Shown here: one piece after another, positions 18,740 through 28,051 of the stretch | How positions within the stretch are numbered: the stretch's first letter is position 1 | Layout: each line of letters opens with the position of its first letter | Assembly: GCF_029958905.1 (NCBI RefSeq) | Contig: NZ_CP124614.1 | Coordinates: forward strand, 744,001-808,000 | Source: Vibrio sp. YMD68 | Lineage (GTDB): Bacteria; Pseudomonadota; Gammaproteobacteria; Enterobacterales; Vibrionaceae | Length of the DNA: 64,000 nucleotides | Direction of reading: 5' to 3' | Notes under the pieces: generated by a model | What the model saw: the letters and a program-made list of their open reading frames with translations, nothing else | Told to the model about the DNA's origin: nothing | Databases searched by the model: none | Made by a program: the position numbers and the translations under genes

Positions 18740-20326
18740 ATGAGTTCATCTGCTTCGATAAAAAACAATTCGCCGAAAAAACCTATTTTTACCCGCTTTT
18801 TAGACGGCGTTGAATATTTGGGGAACTTATTACCCCACCCAATCACCCTTTTTGCAATCTTCTGTGTCGCAATTCTAATTACTTCAGGCATTGCTGGATA
18901 CTTTGAAGTGTCTGTTATGGACCCTCGCCCAGAAGGGGCTAAAGGTCGTGCTGCTGACGGCATGATTCATGTAGTCAGTCTATTTAATGCCGAAGGTCTG
19001 CAACTGATTGTGACCAATCTGGTTAAAAACTTTGTCGGTTTTGCACCATTAGGAACGGTACTGGTTGCCATGCTTGGTGTTGCTATTGCTGAGCACTCAG
19101 GGTTACTTTCTGCGGCAATGCGTGGCATGGTTATGGGCGCTTCTCAGCGTATGGTAACCGTGACGGTCGTGTTTGCTGGTATTATTTCAAATACAGCATC
19201 TGAGCTTGGCTATGTGGTCCTTATTCCACTTGCTGCGATGCTTTTCCATTCTTTAGGGCGTCACCCGCTTGCTGGTTTGGCGGCGGCGTTCGCCGGTGTA
19301 TCCGGTGGTTATTCTGCAAACCTTCTAATCGGTACGGTTGATCCACTGCTTTCTGGTATTACAGAAACCGCAGCACAGATGATTGATCCATCGTATACCG
19401 TTGGTCCTGAAGCAAACTGGTACTTCATGTTTGTTTCTACTTTCTTTATTGCGATTACTGGTGCATTTGTTACCGAGAAGATTGTTGAGCCTAAACTGGG
19501 TAAATACAATGACGAGGAAGCGTCTGAAGATTTATCAAACGACTCAATGGGTAAGTTAACGGATATCGAGAAGAAAGGCCTTAAATTTGCTGGTATTGCT
19601 GTTCTGGCCGTGAGTGCGCTTCTTGCTTGGACGATTGTTCCTGCTGATGGCGTTCTTCGTTCAGCATCAGGTACGGTTTCTGGTTCTCCTTTCCTAAAGA
19701 GTATCGTTGCGTTCATCTTCGTATTCTTTGCTATTCCAGGCTTTGTGTACGGTAAAGTAACCGGCTCTATGAAGAACGACCGCGATGTCATCAATGCGAT
19801 GGCAACGTCGATGTCTTCAATGGGCATGTACATTGTTCTTGTCTTTTTTGCCGCGCAGTTTGTTGCTTTCTTTAAGTGGACTAACTTTGGCCAAGTGATT
19901 GCTGTGGGTGGCGCGAGCTTCTTGCAAGAAATTGGTTTGACAGGGCCAATGTTGTTCTTCGCATTCATCTTAATGTGTGGCTTCATCAACCTGATGATCG
20001 GTTCAGCTTCTGCACAGTGGGCAGTCACAGCACCAATCTTCGTTCCAATGCTAATGCTAGTAGGCTACGCACCAGAAACAATTCAAGCGGCTTACCGTAT
20101 CGGTGATTCAACAACGAACATTATTACACCAATGATGAGCTACTTCGGTCTTATCCTTGCAGTAGCCACGCGTTACATGAAGAATCTAGGTATTGGTACG
20201 CTGATTGCGACCATGTTGCCTTATTCAATCTGCTTTATGTTCGGTTGGAGCGTCTTGTTCTATCTGTGGGTATTCGTATTTGGTCTACCTGTAGGCCCAG
20301 GTGCTGCTACCTTCTACACGCCGTAG
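18740..20326 (+). CDS. abgT: AbgT-family transporter (second paralog)
   Basis: 528-residue inner-membrane protein homologous to the product of 4289-5848: the same sequence of motifs (VGFAPLGTVLVAMLGVA, SNTASELGYVVLIPL, AGVSGGYSANL, GSASAQWAVTAPIFVPML). One difference from the first copy is Ala-Asp to Ser-Glu in the conserved loop (SHTAADAGY versus SNTASELGY). GGAGGGAACAG precedes the ATG. Monocistronic with its own promoter and terminator. Substrate is unresolved. Confidence 0.88.
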   Translation: MSSSASIKNNSPKKPIFTRFLDGVEYLGNLLPHPITLFAIFCVAILITSGIAGYFEVSVMDPRPEGAKGRAADGMIHVVSLFNAEGLQLIVTNLVKNFVGFAPLGTVLVAMLGVAIAEHSGLLSAAMRGMVMGASQRMVTVTVVFAGIISNTASELGYVVLIPLAAMLFHSLGRHPLAGLAAAFAGVSGGYSANLLIGTVDPLLSGITETAAQMIDPSYTVGPEANWYFMFVSTFFIAITGAFVTEKIVEPKLGKYNDEEASEDLSNDSMGKLTDIEKKGLKFAGIAVLAVSALLAWTIVPADGVLRSASGTVSGSPFLKSIVAFIFVFFAIPGFVYGKVTGSMKNDRDVINAMATSMSSMGMYIVLVFFAAQFVAFFKWTNFGQVIAVGGASFLQEIGLTGPMLFFAFILMCGFINLMIGSASAQWAVTAPIFVPMLMLVGYAPETIQAAYRIGDSTTNIITPMMSYFGLILAVATRYMKNLGIGTLIATMLPYSICFMFGWSVLFYLWVFVFGLPVGPGAATFYTP

Positions 20327-20353
20327 TCGTGTAAATAAAAAAGTATTGTGAAT

Positions 20354-20384
20354 AAAAACCTGTGACGATGTCGCAGGTTTTTTT
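20354..20384 (+). terminator. Terminator of second AbgT gene
   Basis: Stem AAAAACCTGTGA/TCGCAGGTTTTT (one G-U), five-base loop, T run. Confidence 0.9.
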
Positions 20385-20412
20385 ATGTCGAAATTCTCAC
20401 TAACGGTGTGCT

Positions 20413-20862
20413 TTATCGACGTTTTGCTAGAATGCGGTCGAGGTGGTTAGCAAATTCACGTCTATCGGTTTGAGACAGTGTCGCCGGCCCACCGGTTTGA
20501 ATACCGCTTGAGCGCATAGTGTCCATAAAGTCTCGCATATTTAGCCGAGCTTTAATGGTCTCTGTTGTGTATAGCTCCCCCCGAGTATTTAGGGCTAATG
20601 CGCCTTTAGTAATCACTTCATCCGCTAAGGGAATATCTGAGGTGATGACTAAGTCGCCAGCGTTGGTTCGGCGCACGATTTCATTGTCTGCGATATCAAA
20701 GCCAGCTGGCACTTGAAGCGAATGAATATTAGCCCGTTTTGGCACCGGCACTACGTGGTTGGCAACAAAAGTGCACTCCACCCCCGTTCGCTCGGCAGCG
20801 CGCACAATCGTTTCTCTGATCACTTTCGGACAGGCGTCGGCATCGACCCAAATTTTCATCAT
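20413..20862 (-). CDS. yaiI: UPF0178 protein YaiI (DUF188)
   Basis: 149 residues with the family's [14 protein letters not shown] at the N terminus, then [27 protein letters not shown] and [17 protein letters not shown]. The Asp-rich pattern resembles PIN-type nucleases; biochemical function is not established. The start codon overlaps the stop of the upstream gene (ATGA), so the two are translationally coupled. Confidence 0.93.
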   Translation of the reverse strand: MMKIWVDADACPKVIRETIVRAAERTGVECTFVANHVVPVPKRANIHSLQVPAGFDIADNEIVRRTNAGDLVITSDIPLADEVITKGALALNTRGELYTTETIKARLNMRDFMDTMRSSGIQTGGPATLSQTDRREFANHLDRILAKRR

Positions 20863-21155
20863 TCTGACTTCTCGTTTAATTTTTCTTCTAATACAGTGAC
20901 TCGCTGAATCAGTTGGTTAATTTGTTGTTCTAGGTGGGCGATTTTATCTTGCTCAAGGGTGTTGGCCACGGCGACTTCAACTTTAGGGACTCGATTCGAG
21001 TTTTTCCAACTTTTAATCGCGGTAATCAAGGCAGGAATAGGAACGGAGCTGCTTAAACGTGCTTTAACGAGTGCAACGGTCGGTTCTTTTCCTTCTTTCG
21101 CAAGACTGGATAATATGCTCGTGAGTTCGTCAGTGACATTTTGAGTTAACATCAT
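20859..21155 (-). CDS. Small conserved-type protein with coiled coil, coupled to yaiI
   Basis: 98 residues. The N-terminal half ([30 protein letters not shown]) has a helix-turn-helix-like layout similar in outline to KfrA-type N domains; the C-terminal third ([19 protein letters not shown]) is a leucine-heptad coiled coil. A DNA-binding role is inference only. AGGAG precedes the double ATG. It overlaps yaiI by four bases. Upstream lies the csr sRNA control region, transcribed divergently. Confidence 0.78.
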   Translation of the reverse strand: MMLTQNVTDELTSILSSLAKEGKEPTVALVKARLSSSVPIPALITAIKSWKNSNRVPKVEVAVANTLEQDKIAHLEQQINQLIQRVTVLEEKLNEKSE

Positions 21156-21231
21156 TGGCTCCTAATTATTTTCTTTGCCACATCATACTGTTAATTGTCA
21201 TTTTTGGCGAATCTCAAAATCGTCCTCTCTG

Positions 21232-21249
21232 TGTGAGAGATCTCTTACA
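21232..21249 (+). promoter_or_regulatory. GacA/UvrY/VarA upstream activating site
   Basis: TGTGAGAGATCTCTTACA: an 18-bp near-perfect palindrome matching the TGTAAG-N6-CTTACA consensus that controls csr/rsm sRNA genes. It is centred about 150 bases before the predicted sRNA start, a normal distance. Confidence 0.88.
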
Positions 21250-21357
21250 AGTGATGTGAGAGAAGTGCATTTTATGGAGAGATAAATAGAAATTGATTTT
21301 ATTAATATATTGATTTTAATGGTTTTTTGTTTTGTTCATGTTTGAGTGTCAATAATT

Positions 21358-21386
21358 TTAACATTGCAGTGTCTTGTCTATATATG
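21358..21386 (+). promoter_or_regulatory. csr sRNA promoter
   Basis: TTAACA (21358-21363), 17-base spacer, TATATG (21381-21386); predicted start about 21393. Confidence 0.62.
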
Positions 21387-21392
21387 AAATGA

Positions 21393-21804
21393 GCGTAGAT
21401 TAGAACGGGTCGAAAGGAGTTCGATATGGAACAGGAAAACACCAAGGAATCGGTGGTCTTCAGGATGAAGAGTTGGCAGCTAGGATAGCCGTCAGCAGGA
21501 AGCGAAGGACATTGTACGGATACAACAGTGGCTAGGATGGTTACTGCAAGGGAACGACAATGGACACCTCTAGGAAGAGGTAGGACAGCATCAGGATGAT
21601 GTCATGGACACCGCTCAAGGAACAAGTGATGAGTGCTAACGAGGATTGTTGGCTATCAGGACGACTAGGACACCGCTAGGACGGCGAAGTACGGAAATGC
21701 TGATGGATTCAGCCACTATTATGGATGATGCATGGAGCACAACAAGTAGCCGGACTGCTGCGAGTAAGACTATAACCCCGATACGCAAGTGTCGGGGTTT
21801 TTCT
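21393..21804 (+). ncRNA. CsrB/CsrC-family regulatory RNA
   Basis: An RNA of about 410 bases that sequesters the translational regulator CsrA. The region has about 26 GGA trinucleotides, 16 of them AGGA, many placed in the loops of short hairpins (for example CCTCT-AGGA-AGAGG). It ends in a strong terminator (AACCCCGATA/TGTCGGGGTT, then Ts, 21774-21803). The upstream VarA-type site and lack of a sensible protein frame support the call. Vibrios carry several such RNAs (CsrB, CsrC, CsrD); which one this is cannot be decided here. The 5' end is predicted, not mapped. Confidence 0.92.
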
Positions 21805-21955
21805 TTTGTACTCTGCTTCTTGTTTTGATAGAAAACATAATAAGCACCTCAAAAGTAACCTAGATCAATACTTTGCTAGGATGCTTAGTTTAACTTTCGC
21901 CTCTGTAATAAAGGCTTTGTAATTATCTATTAGATAGTCCCATCAAGGATTAGAT

Positions 21956-22462
21956 ATGACTATAGTAACTCGACGATTGATGCTACTTCCCTATAGCGAA
22001 TCTCTGCAATCAGAATTTCTGATGTTGAATTGCTGTGTGAAGAATCGGGCTGAAATGAATGGCCCTCACACGGTCGCATCAGCAAGAGCGTTGTTCGATC
22101 GGGTACTGAACGATAGCTCAATGTATTGCATGGCTGTTTTAGATAACTACAACCGCGAATACATTGGCCACATCTTTATTTCTCAATTGGAATCTGAACC
22201 TGAACTTGGTTTTATCATTGATAAAGCGTATTGGGGGAAAGGGCTTGCAAGCGAAGCATTAAAGGCGTTTATTCCAAAAGCCTACAGAGAACTGTCTTTA
22301 CAAAAAGTAGTGGCGACTGCCAATACCCATCATATAGCTTCAATTAAATTATTGGAAAAACTTGGCTTTCAAAAAGTAGGTGAAAACCAAGATTTTCATG
22401 GGCCTTACTACGAATATGAGCTTACAGCCGATGTGGTGGCAAATGAAAATTCAATGGCCTAA
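21956..22462 (+). CDS. GNAT-family N-acetyltransferase, RimJ/RimL type
   Basis: 168 residues. Begins MTIVTRRLMLLPYSES, as in ribosomal-protein-acetyltransferase-like GNATs, with the acetyl-CoA binding loop in WGKGLASEALKAF and the closing SIKLLEKLGFQKVGE motif. Transfers acetyl from acetyl-CoA to an unknown amine. The last 41 bases overlap the convergent DUF3301 gene; the tail after YEYEL is probably unstructured. Confidence 0.88.
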   Translation: MTIVTRRLMLLPYSESLQSEFLMLNCCVKNRAEMNGPHTVASARALFDRVLNDSSMYCMAVLDNYNREYIGHIFISQLESEPELGFIIDKAYWGKGLASEALKAFIPKAYRELSLQKVVATANTHHIASIKLLEKLGFQKVGENQDFHGPYYEYELTADVVANENSMA

Positions 22463-22721
22463 ATCCACTCATCATTAACTCCCCTTGGTAACAATCATCG
22501 CCCAACGATGAAAATTCAAAATGATACACCGTGTGCCATTGCCATTTACCTTGAGGTGTTCGCAACTTATGTTGTCCGAGTGAAACAGACACCAATTGTA
22601 AATCGAGCTGTTTACATTTTCGCTCTATCGCTGATTTTGCTAATTCCCCTTGTTTTCTTTGTTGCCAAAATATAAAGCAAACGAGAAACAAAGCGATAAT
22701 GGCCAGTAAATTATTAATCAT
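22422..22721 (-). CDS. DUF3301 single-span membrane protein
   Basis: 99 residues: membrane segment at ~4-20 (LLAIIALFLVCFIFW) followed by QQRKQGELAKSAIERKCKQLDLQLVSVS, the DUF3301 pattern, and an aromatic-rich C-terminal half. Function unknown. Lies 23 bases after DUF3549 on the same strand, likely one operon; its 3' end overlaps the convergent acetyltransferase gene. Confidence 0.87.
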   Translation of the reverse strand: MINNLLAIIALFLVCFIFWQQRKQGELAKSAIERKCKQLDLQLVSVSLGQHKLRTPQGKWQWHTVYHFEFSSLGDDCYQGELMMSGFRPLNFHLPPHRL

Positions 22722-22744
22722 GCAGTCTCTTTATCGTTAAAGTG

Positions 22745-23785
22745 TTAAGACGAAAGCGTTGATTGCTGTAGCGTTAATAACGCATTGGCCAACTCATCCG
22801 ATGGATTGGAATGAAGAAGGGGCAAGATCACCATACGCAGCTCTGGTAGCATCACTAAGTCTGAAAACAGTTGATTGAACAGTGCTTGGTTTCCTGTCTG
22901 TGCTAATCGAAGTAAGAACTGTTCAGCGATACCAGGCTCAGCTAATAGATGCCATGTACGCCCCGCAATACCGATCAGAACCTCTTGATGGCTTAAACGC
23001 GGGCTTGCTAATATTTGATGAATAACGGGAAGAGAAATCGTACTGTCAGCCCCAGAAAGCGCACGGCACAAGGCCGATATTAAGAACAGATCGGGTTCTG
23101 GCGCGTCGATTTGAGTGACGGTCATTTCGGCAATGTTTTGTGCAAGCTTTTCGGGTAATTGGGTATGTTCTAGTGCGCCAAGTAATGCGTATAAAGGCTC
23201 GCTAGGTAAATGGCGCAACGCTTTACGTACCATTACGGAATTTTGAGATTGGCCTAAACGAGCACAAAGATCCGTGATTCCTTGTAGCCCAACTGTTTGC
23301 CAGTTTTCCCATCCTAAATGACCGGTAAAGTAGTGCTGCGCATGTTCGTAGTATTGGCTGCTTGGTAAGGCCAAATCAGAGCGGACTTGGCTATGGAATA
23401 CCGCCATTTTGTCATCGCTTGGCTTGAATGTGTAAGGGTTGTTTGAGAGCTTTTCTTGTTGTTCTTCACTCATATCTTGGCTGATTCGAGATCCCATCGC
23501 TTCGAGAACGAATTTCAAAAAGTTACCTACGTCGGCCTGCTTTAATAATCCACGTTCATCCAATTCAAATTTTAGAAACCAAATCCACGGTTGCTGTTTT
23601 TCATTCCAGTAGGCAATCGCTAAATGCGCCTTACGTTGTAGTGGAAATGGATAAGGCTGCTGCCCTTTTTCGACACGAGCGAAAGCGGCATTTTCGATGG
23701 TGGTAATTCGACGACCGAGGTCAAAAATCTTATATTGGCAGCCACTGTTTGTGAGTAGCTCAGTAAGGGTATGCATAACTTCCAT
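22745..23785 (-). CDS. DUF3549 family protein
   Basis: 346 residues, mainly helical, recognised from its N terminus MHTLTELLTNSGCQYKIFDLGRR and the segment PQWIWFLKFELDE-like (here PWIWFLKFELDERGLL). Function unknown; no signal peptide or membrane helix. The start may be Met1 (23785) or Met4 (23776); the latter has GGAAG but at very short spacing. Paired with DUF3301 downstream; divergent from yqcC. Confidence 0.85.
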   Translation of the reverse strand: MEVMHTLTELLTNSGCQYKIFDLGRRITTIENAAFARVEKGQQPYPFPLQRKAHLAIAYWNEKQQPWIWFLKFELDERGLLKQADVGNFLKFVLEAMGSRISQDMSEEQQEKLSNNPYTFKPSDDKMAVFHSQVRSDLALPSSQYYEHAQHYFTGHLGWENWQTVGLQGITDLCARLGQSQNSVMVRKALRHLPSEPLYALLGALEHTQLPEKLAQNIAEMTVTQIDAPEPDLFLISALCRALSGADSTISLPVIHQILASPRLSHQEVLIGIAGRTWHLLAEPGIAEQFLLRLAQTGNQALFNQLFSDLVMLPELRMVILPLLHSNPSDELANALLTLQQSTLSS

Positions 23786-23872
23786 GAGGATAATGACCTT
23801 GAGTTTCTTTGTTTATTACATGGTATCCTAGCGCGTAATTTCAAGGTCTAAGCCCAATTTTCAGAGTGATTA

Positions 23873-24193
23873 ATGACGCAATCTGCACAACTTCTTACTT
23901 TGCTTGATGAGTTACAGCTGGAGTTAAAGAGAAAACAGCTATGGCAATCGAATAAGCCGACTCAACAAGCACTGCAAAGCCAAGAACCATTTTCTCTAGA
24001 TACACTAGAGCCCGAGCAATGGCTGCAATGGATTTTTATTCCTAAAATACAAACTTTGCTGGCCGAGAAACTAACTCTGCCCAGCGGTTTTTCTATTTCC
24101 CCTTATTTTGAGCAAGTATGGAAAGAGAAACCGGATTATCAGTCCATTGTATCAATCACCAAGAAAATCGATGAGGTGTGTCAGCCATGCTAG
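23873..24193 (+). CDS. yqcC: YqcC family protein (DUF446)
   Basis: 106 residues. The core EPFSLDTLEPEQWLQWIFIPKIQTLL closely follows E. coli YqcC. Function unknown. Its stop overlaps the truC start by seven bases (ATGCTAG), and yqcC-truC is a conserved pair in enterics. Confidence 0.92.
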   Translation: MTQSAQLLTLLDELQLELKRKQLWQSNKPTQQALQSQEPFSLDTLEPEQWLQWIFIPKIQTLLAEKLTLPSGFSISPYFEQVWKEKPDYQSIVSITKKIDEVCQPC

Positions 24194-24903
24194 AGATTAT
24201 TTACCAAGATGAATATTTGGTCGCTGTGAATAAACCAGCGGGTATGTTGGTGCACCGAAGTTGGTTAGACAAACACGAAACACAATTTGTCATGCAAACG
24301 TTACGCGATCAAATTGGCCAGCATGTGTTTCCATTACATCGATTAGATAGGCCCACATCGGGTGTGTTGGTCTTTGCATTGTCTAGTGACGTCGCCTCTC
24401 AAGTCATGCCGATGTTCGCCAATCATGAAATGGAAAAAACCTATCACGCTATTGTTCGCGGTTGGATAGAAGAGGGCGGTGTACTCGATTACCCACTAAA
24501 GGTTGAGCTAGACAAGATAGCAGACAAATTTGCTAACCAAGAGAAAGAACCTCAAGAAGCAGTGACTGCTTATCAGCCGTTAGCACAGGTTGAAGTGCCA
24601 TTCTCAACTGGACGTTTTCCAACCAGTCGGTATTGCTTAATGGAAATGAAACCTCAAACTGGACGGAAACACCAGTTACGTCGTCATATGGCGCACTTGA
24701 GGCATCCGATTGTCGGAGATACGACTCATGGTGATGGAAAGCACAACCGACTGTTTCGCGAAAACTACGATGCTTACCAATTGATGCTGCATGCGTCTGA
24801 ACTCAAGTTTACTCACCCCCTCACCAATGAGGAGTTAGTACTTAAAGCTGGATTTGATGAAACTTGGCAAAGGCTAATGACGGAGTTTGGTTGGCATAAA
24901 TAG
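24187..24903 (+). CDS. truC: tRNA pseudouridine(65) synthase TruC
   Basis: Isomerises U65 in the acceptor-T stem of tRNA-Ile and tRNA-Asp. RluA-family fold: catalytic Asp in LHRLDRPTSGVLVF, later QTGRKHQLRRHMAHLRHPIVGD. I use ATG 24187 (MLEIIYQDEYLVAVNKPAG, the E. coli start) with GAGGTG nine bases upstream, not the GTG at 24178. Translationally coupled to yqcC. Confidence 0.95.
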   Translation: MLEIIYQDEYLVAVNKPAGMLVHRSWLDKHETQFVMQTLRDQIGQHVFPLHRLDRPTSGVLVFALSSDVASQVMPMFANHEMEKTYHAIVRGWIEEGGVLDYPLKVELDKIADKFANQEKEPQEAVTAYQPLAQVEVPFSTGRFPTSRYCLMEMKPQTGRKHQLRRHMAHLRHPIVGDTTHGDGKHNRLFRENYDAYQLMLHASELKFTHPLTNEELVLKAGFDETWQRLMTEFGWHK

Positions 24904-24910
24904 AAGGAAT

Positions 24911-24940
24911 AAAAAACGGAGCGAGAAGCTCCGTTTTTTT
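24911..24940 (+). terminator. truC terminator, possibly shared with dxs
   Basis: Twelve-base-pair stem AAAAAACGGAGC/GCTCCGTTTTTT with five-base loop, between convergent truC and dxs; symmetric enough to act in both directions. Confidence 0.92.
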
Positions 24941-24992
24941 ATTTTATTACTATCTAGCAATGCTTGCTATGCAAGCTCTTGATTCCGTGGTG

Positions 24993-26888
24993 TTATTTAG
25001 CAAGGTACTGGCTGATTGAACCTACAATACCTTGTGCATCTAAACCGAGCTCAGCATACAGTTCTTGCTGCGTTCCCTGGGCGATAAACTTGTCTGGGAT
25101 GCCTAGGTTTAACACGGGTTTGATGATTTTTTCGCTCATCATATACTCGATGACACCTGCACCAGCGCCACCGGCAATAGCATTTTCCTCTAAGGTGACG
25201 ATAACATCGTGCTTGTCGGCCAGTTCTTTGATCAGCTCTTGGTCTAGAGGTTTCACAAATCGCATGTCGGCAACCGTCGCATTCAGCTCTTCTGCCGCTT
25301 GTAGAGCGTCGGGTAGGAAGGTACCAAAGTTCAAAATCGCGACTTTTTCACCTTGACACTTTTCACCTTGAGACTTTCCACCTTGACGTATTAGGCGACC
25401 TTTACCGATTTCTAGTTCAGTAAACTCCGATTGAATTTCGCTCCCCATGCCATTACCACGAGGGTAACGTACTGCGCTTGGCCCATTATGTTGATGTCCA
25501 GTGTACAGCATCTGACGACATTCATTTTCATCACTTGGTGTCATGATCGTTAGGTTCGGGATGCAGCGCATAAAGCTTAAATCAAACGCACCTTGGTGGG
25601 TTTGACCGTCCGCGCCAACAAGCCCAGCGCGATCGATAGCAAACATAACAGGTAGATCCATAATCGCAACATCATGAATCAACTGATCGTATCCACGTTG
25701 TAAAAATGTAGAGTAGATGGCCACAATAGGCTTATCACCTGCAATGGCCATGCCTGCTGCTAATGTCACCGCGTGCTGTTCAGCAATGGCAACATCAAAA
25801 AAGCGTTCAGGGTATTCTTTTGCAAAACGCACCATACCCGAACCTTCTTTCATTGCCGGGGTAATGGCCATTAATTTAGGATCTTGCGCCGCAAGGTCAC
25901 ACAGGAAGTCGCCAAAAATCTTAGAGAAAGTCGGTTTTGTACTACTGCTTTTCGGTAGGCTTAATTGGCTTGGGTCAAACTTAGGAACACCGTGGTAACC
26001 AATTGGGTCTTTCTCTGCTGGCTCATAGCCTTTGCCTTTCTTGGTCATAATATGCAAGAACTGTGGCCCTTTTAGTCCACGCATATTTTTTAAGGTCTTG
26101 ATCAGCTCATTGACGTCATGGCCATCAATAGGGCCAATATAGTTGAACCCAAGCTCTTCGAATAATGTGCCGGGAACCACCATTCCTTTGAGATGCTCTT
26201 CCGTTCTGCGAACCAGTTCTTTGATTGGCGGAACGCCAGAAAGGACTTTTTTGCCCCCTTCTCTGATAGAGGTATACAGGGTACCCGAAAGCACTTGAGC
26301 GAGGTGGTTATTCAGAGCACCAACATTTTCAGAGATAGACATTTCGTTATCGTTGAGGATAACCAACATATCGGAATGAACATCGCCAGCGTGATTCATC
26401 GCCTCAAAGGCCATGCCCGCAGTGATGGCACCATCGCCAATGACACTGACAACTTTACGATTCTTTTGCTCTTTTTCGGCACAGATAGCGATACCAAGCG
26501 CAGCACTGATAGAAGTTGAAGAGTGACCCACCGATAACGTGTCAAATTCGCTTTCTTCGCGCCAAGGGAACGGGTGAAGCCCATCTTTTTGGCGAATCGT
26601 TGACATCTGCTCACGGCGACCAGTGAGAATTTTATGCGGGTATGCTTGGTGTCCAACATCCCAAATGACTTTGTCAAAAGGAGTATTATAGACGTAGTGC
26701 AACGCGACGGTTAACTCGACAGTACCCAGGCCTGATGCTAAGTGACCACTGGATTGGCTCACAGAGTTCAGTAAATAAGTTCGAAGTTCATCACACAGCT
26801 TAGGGAGCGTCTCTTTAGGAAGACTTCGAAGTTCATCCGGTGTATTGGCCAGTGATAACGTTGGATATTTTGAAATATCAAGAGTCAT
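24993..26888 (-). CDS. dxs: 1-deoxy-D-xylulose-5-phosphate synthase
   Basis: First step of the non-mevalonate isoprenoid pathway: pyruvate + glyceraldehyde 3-phosphate to DXP, thiamine diphosphate dependent. 631 residues, with [18 protein letters not shown] for ThDP/Mg binding, [16 protein letters not shown] with the catalytic Glu, and transketolase C domain. An unusual in-frame expansion [15 protein letters not shown] sits near residue 510 (DNA 25341-25385). Last gene of xseB-ispA-dxs. Confidence 0.97.
   Translation of the reverse strand: MTLDISKYPTLSLANTPDELRSLPKETLPKLCDELRTYLLNSVSQSSGHLASGLGTVELTVALHYVYNTPFDKVIWDVGHQAYPHKILTGRREQMSTIRQKDGLHPFPWREESEFDTLSVGHSSTSISAALGIAICAEKEQKNRKVVSVIGDGAITAGMAFEAMNHAGDVHSDMLVILNDNEMSISENVGALNNHLAQVLSGTLYTSIREGGKKVLSGVPPIKELVRRTEEHLKGMVVPGTLFEELGFNYIGPIDGHDVNELIKTLKNMRGLKGPQFLHIMTKKGKGYEPAEKDPIGYHGVPKFDPSQLSLPKSSSTKPTFSKIFGDFLCDLAAQDPKLMAITPAMKEGSGMVRFAKEYPERFFDVAIAEQHAVTLAAGMAIAGDKPIVAIYSTFLQRGYDQLIHDVAIMDLPVMFAIDRAGLVGADGQTHQGAFDLSFMRCIPNLTIMTPSDENECRQMLYTGHQHNGPSAVRYPRGNGMGSEIQSEFTELEIGKGRLIRQGGKSQGEKCQGEKVAILNFGTFLPDALQAAEELNATVADMRFVKPLDQELIKELADKHDVIVTLEENAIAGGAGAGVIEYMMSEKIIKPVLNLGIPDKFIAQGTQQELYAELGLDAQGIVGSISQYLAK
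25341..25385. repeat. In-frame 15-bp tandem repeat in dxs, 3 copies
   Basis: Three adjacent 15-base units (GACTTTTTCACCTTG and two variants, plus strand) encode [10 protein letters not shown] and QGEKV at the start of the C-terminal domain of Dxs. Other Dxs proteins I know have a single copy of this motif here. Confidence 0.8.
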
Positions 26889-26908
26889 AGTAATGCGCTT
26901 ATTAGTGT

Positions 26909-27793
26909 TTAGTTCTTGCGTTCGATGACGTATCGGGCGAACTCTTCAAGTAATTCTGTATTGTAAGGAATCTCTTCGAGTGCCTGAAGGGCTTCATTCA
27001 ATAGAGTATGAGCTTTATCTATCGCACCGTCCAAACCGAGTAGGGATGGGTAGGTACTTTTATTCAATTCTTGATCAGAGCCTTGAGGCTTGCCAAGGGT
27101 TTCAGTATCGCCAATAACATCTAAAATGTCATCTTGGACTTGGAAGGCAAGACCGATGGCATCCGCAAATTTATCAAGCTGAGGGAGTATGGCAATGCCT
27201 TTCTCCCCTGCAGATAGAGCACCGAGTCGAACGGCGCATTTGATCAGTGCGCCTGTCTTGTTACGATGAATTTCTTCGAGTTCTTCAAGAGTCACTTGGC
27301 AGCTTTCGGCTTCAAGATCGAGAGATTGGCCGATACACATGCCATGAGCCCCTGACGCTTGTGCCAGTACTTGAATCATCTTAATGCGTTGCGCTTCAGC
27401 GACGGAGGAGAGTTCACCTTCTGCCAACACCGTAAAAGCGAGGGTTTGCAGAGCATCACCCGTTAGTATGGCTGTTGCTTCATCAAACTTAATATGACAA
27501 GTCAGCTGACCGCGACGCAGTTCATCGTCGTCCATTGCGGGCAGATCGTCATGAATTAGTGAGTAAGCATGAATACATTCAATAGCAGCAGCGGGTGTGT
27601 CTAACTCCGCTTGTCCACAGTTGAGCATTTGGCCAGTGGCATAGACTAAGAAAGGACGAGCGCGCTTTCCACCAAGTAGCAAACCGTAACGCATGGCATT
27701 AATGAGCGTACTGTCTTGGTGTGGCAGACGATCCAACCATGCGTTGAGCGTGTGATTGTTTTGTTGTTGATAAGCGGTTAACGCCTCAATCAT
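26909..27793 (-). CDS. ispA: Farnesyl diphosphate synthase
   Basis: Condenses DMAPP and IPP to geranyl- and farnesyl diphosphate. Trans-prenyltransferase with both aspartate-rich motifs: [14 protein letters not shown] (first) and QVQDDILDV (second), plus [11 protein letters not shown] near residue 42. 294 residues, normal length. Middle gene of xseB-ispA-dxs, with 15- and 20-base gaps to its neighbours. Confidence 0.97.
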   Translation of the reverse strand: MIEALTAYQQQNNHTLNAWLDRLPHQDSTLINAMRYGLLLGGKRARPFLVYATGQMLNCGQAELDTPAAAIECIHAYSLIHDDLPAMDDDELRRGQLTCHIKFDEATAILTGDALQTLAFTVLAEGELSSVAEAQRIKMIQVLAQASGAHGMCIGQSLDLEAESCQVTLEELEEIHRNKTGALIKCAVRLGALSAGEKGIAILPQLDKFADAIGLAFQVQDDILDVIGDTETLGKPQGSDQELNKSTYPSLLGLDGAIDKAHTLLNEALQALEEIPYNTELLEEFARYVIERKN

Positions 27794-27808
27794 AATGGGT
27801 CTTCTATA

Positions 27809-28051
27809 TTATTCCGTCGGAGATTCAAAAGGGCTCAGAGGCGCTTCGTCATCATTTTGCAGCAAAATGCTCACACGTTGTTCAGCATCGCTTAGTTTTG
27901 TTTGACCGACGCGAGCTAAAGCAATACCACGTTCGAATTTTTTTAGAGCGTCATCAAGTGCTAACTCGCCATTTTCCAACTGTTCAACTAAAGTGTCGAG
28001 TTCTTCAATGGTCGCTTCAAACGACATGTTCTCAGGTTTTTTACTCGCCAT
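27809..28051 (-). CDS. xseB: Exodeoxyribonuclease VII small subunit
   Basis: 80-residue helical subunit that associates with XseA to form exonuclease VII, which degrades single-stranded DNA. Signature SFEATIEELDTLVEQLENGELALDDALKKFERGIAL. First gene of the isoprenoid operon xseB-ispA-dxs, a conserved gammaproteobacterial arrangement. Confidence 0.97.
   Translation of the reverse strand: MASKKPENMSFEATIEELDTLVEQLENGELALDDALKKFERGIALARVGQTKLSDAEQRVSILLQNDDEAPLSPFESPTE

Noticed and set aside
19309..20028. 239-aa ORF antisense to the second AbgT gene
   Set aside because: Shadow frame of a well-conserved membrane protein gene; composition follows the opposite strand.
21646..21828. 60-aa ORF in the csr region
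   Set aside because: Lies inside the GGA-rich sRNA and runs through its terminator; no ribosome-binding site.
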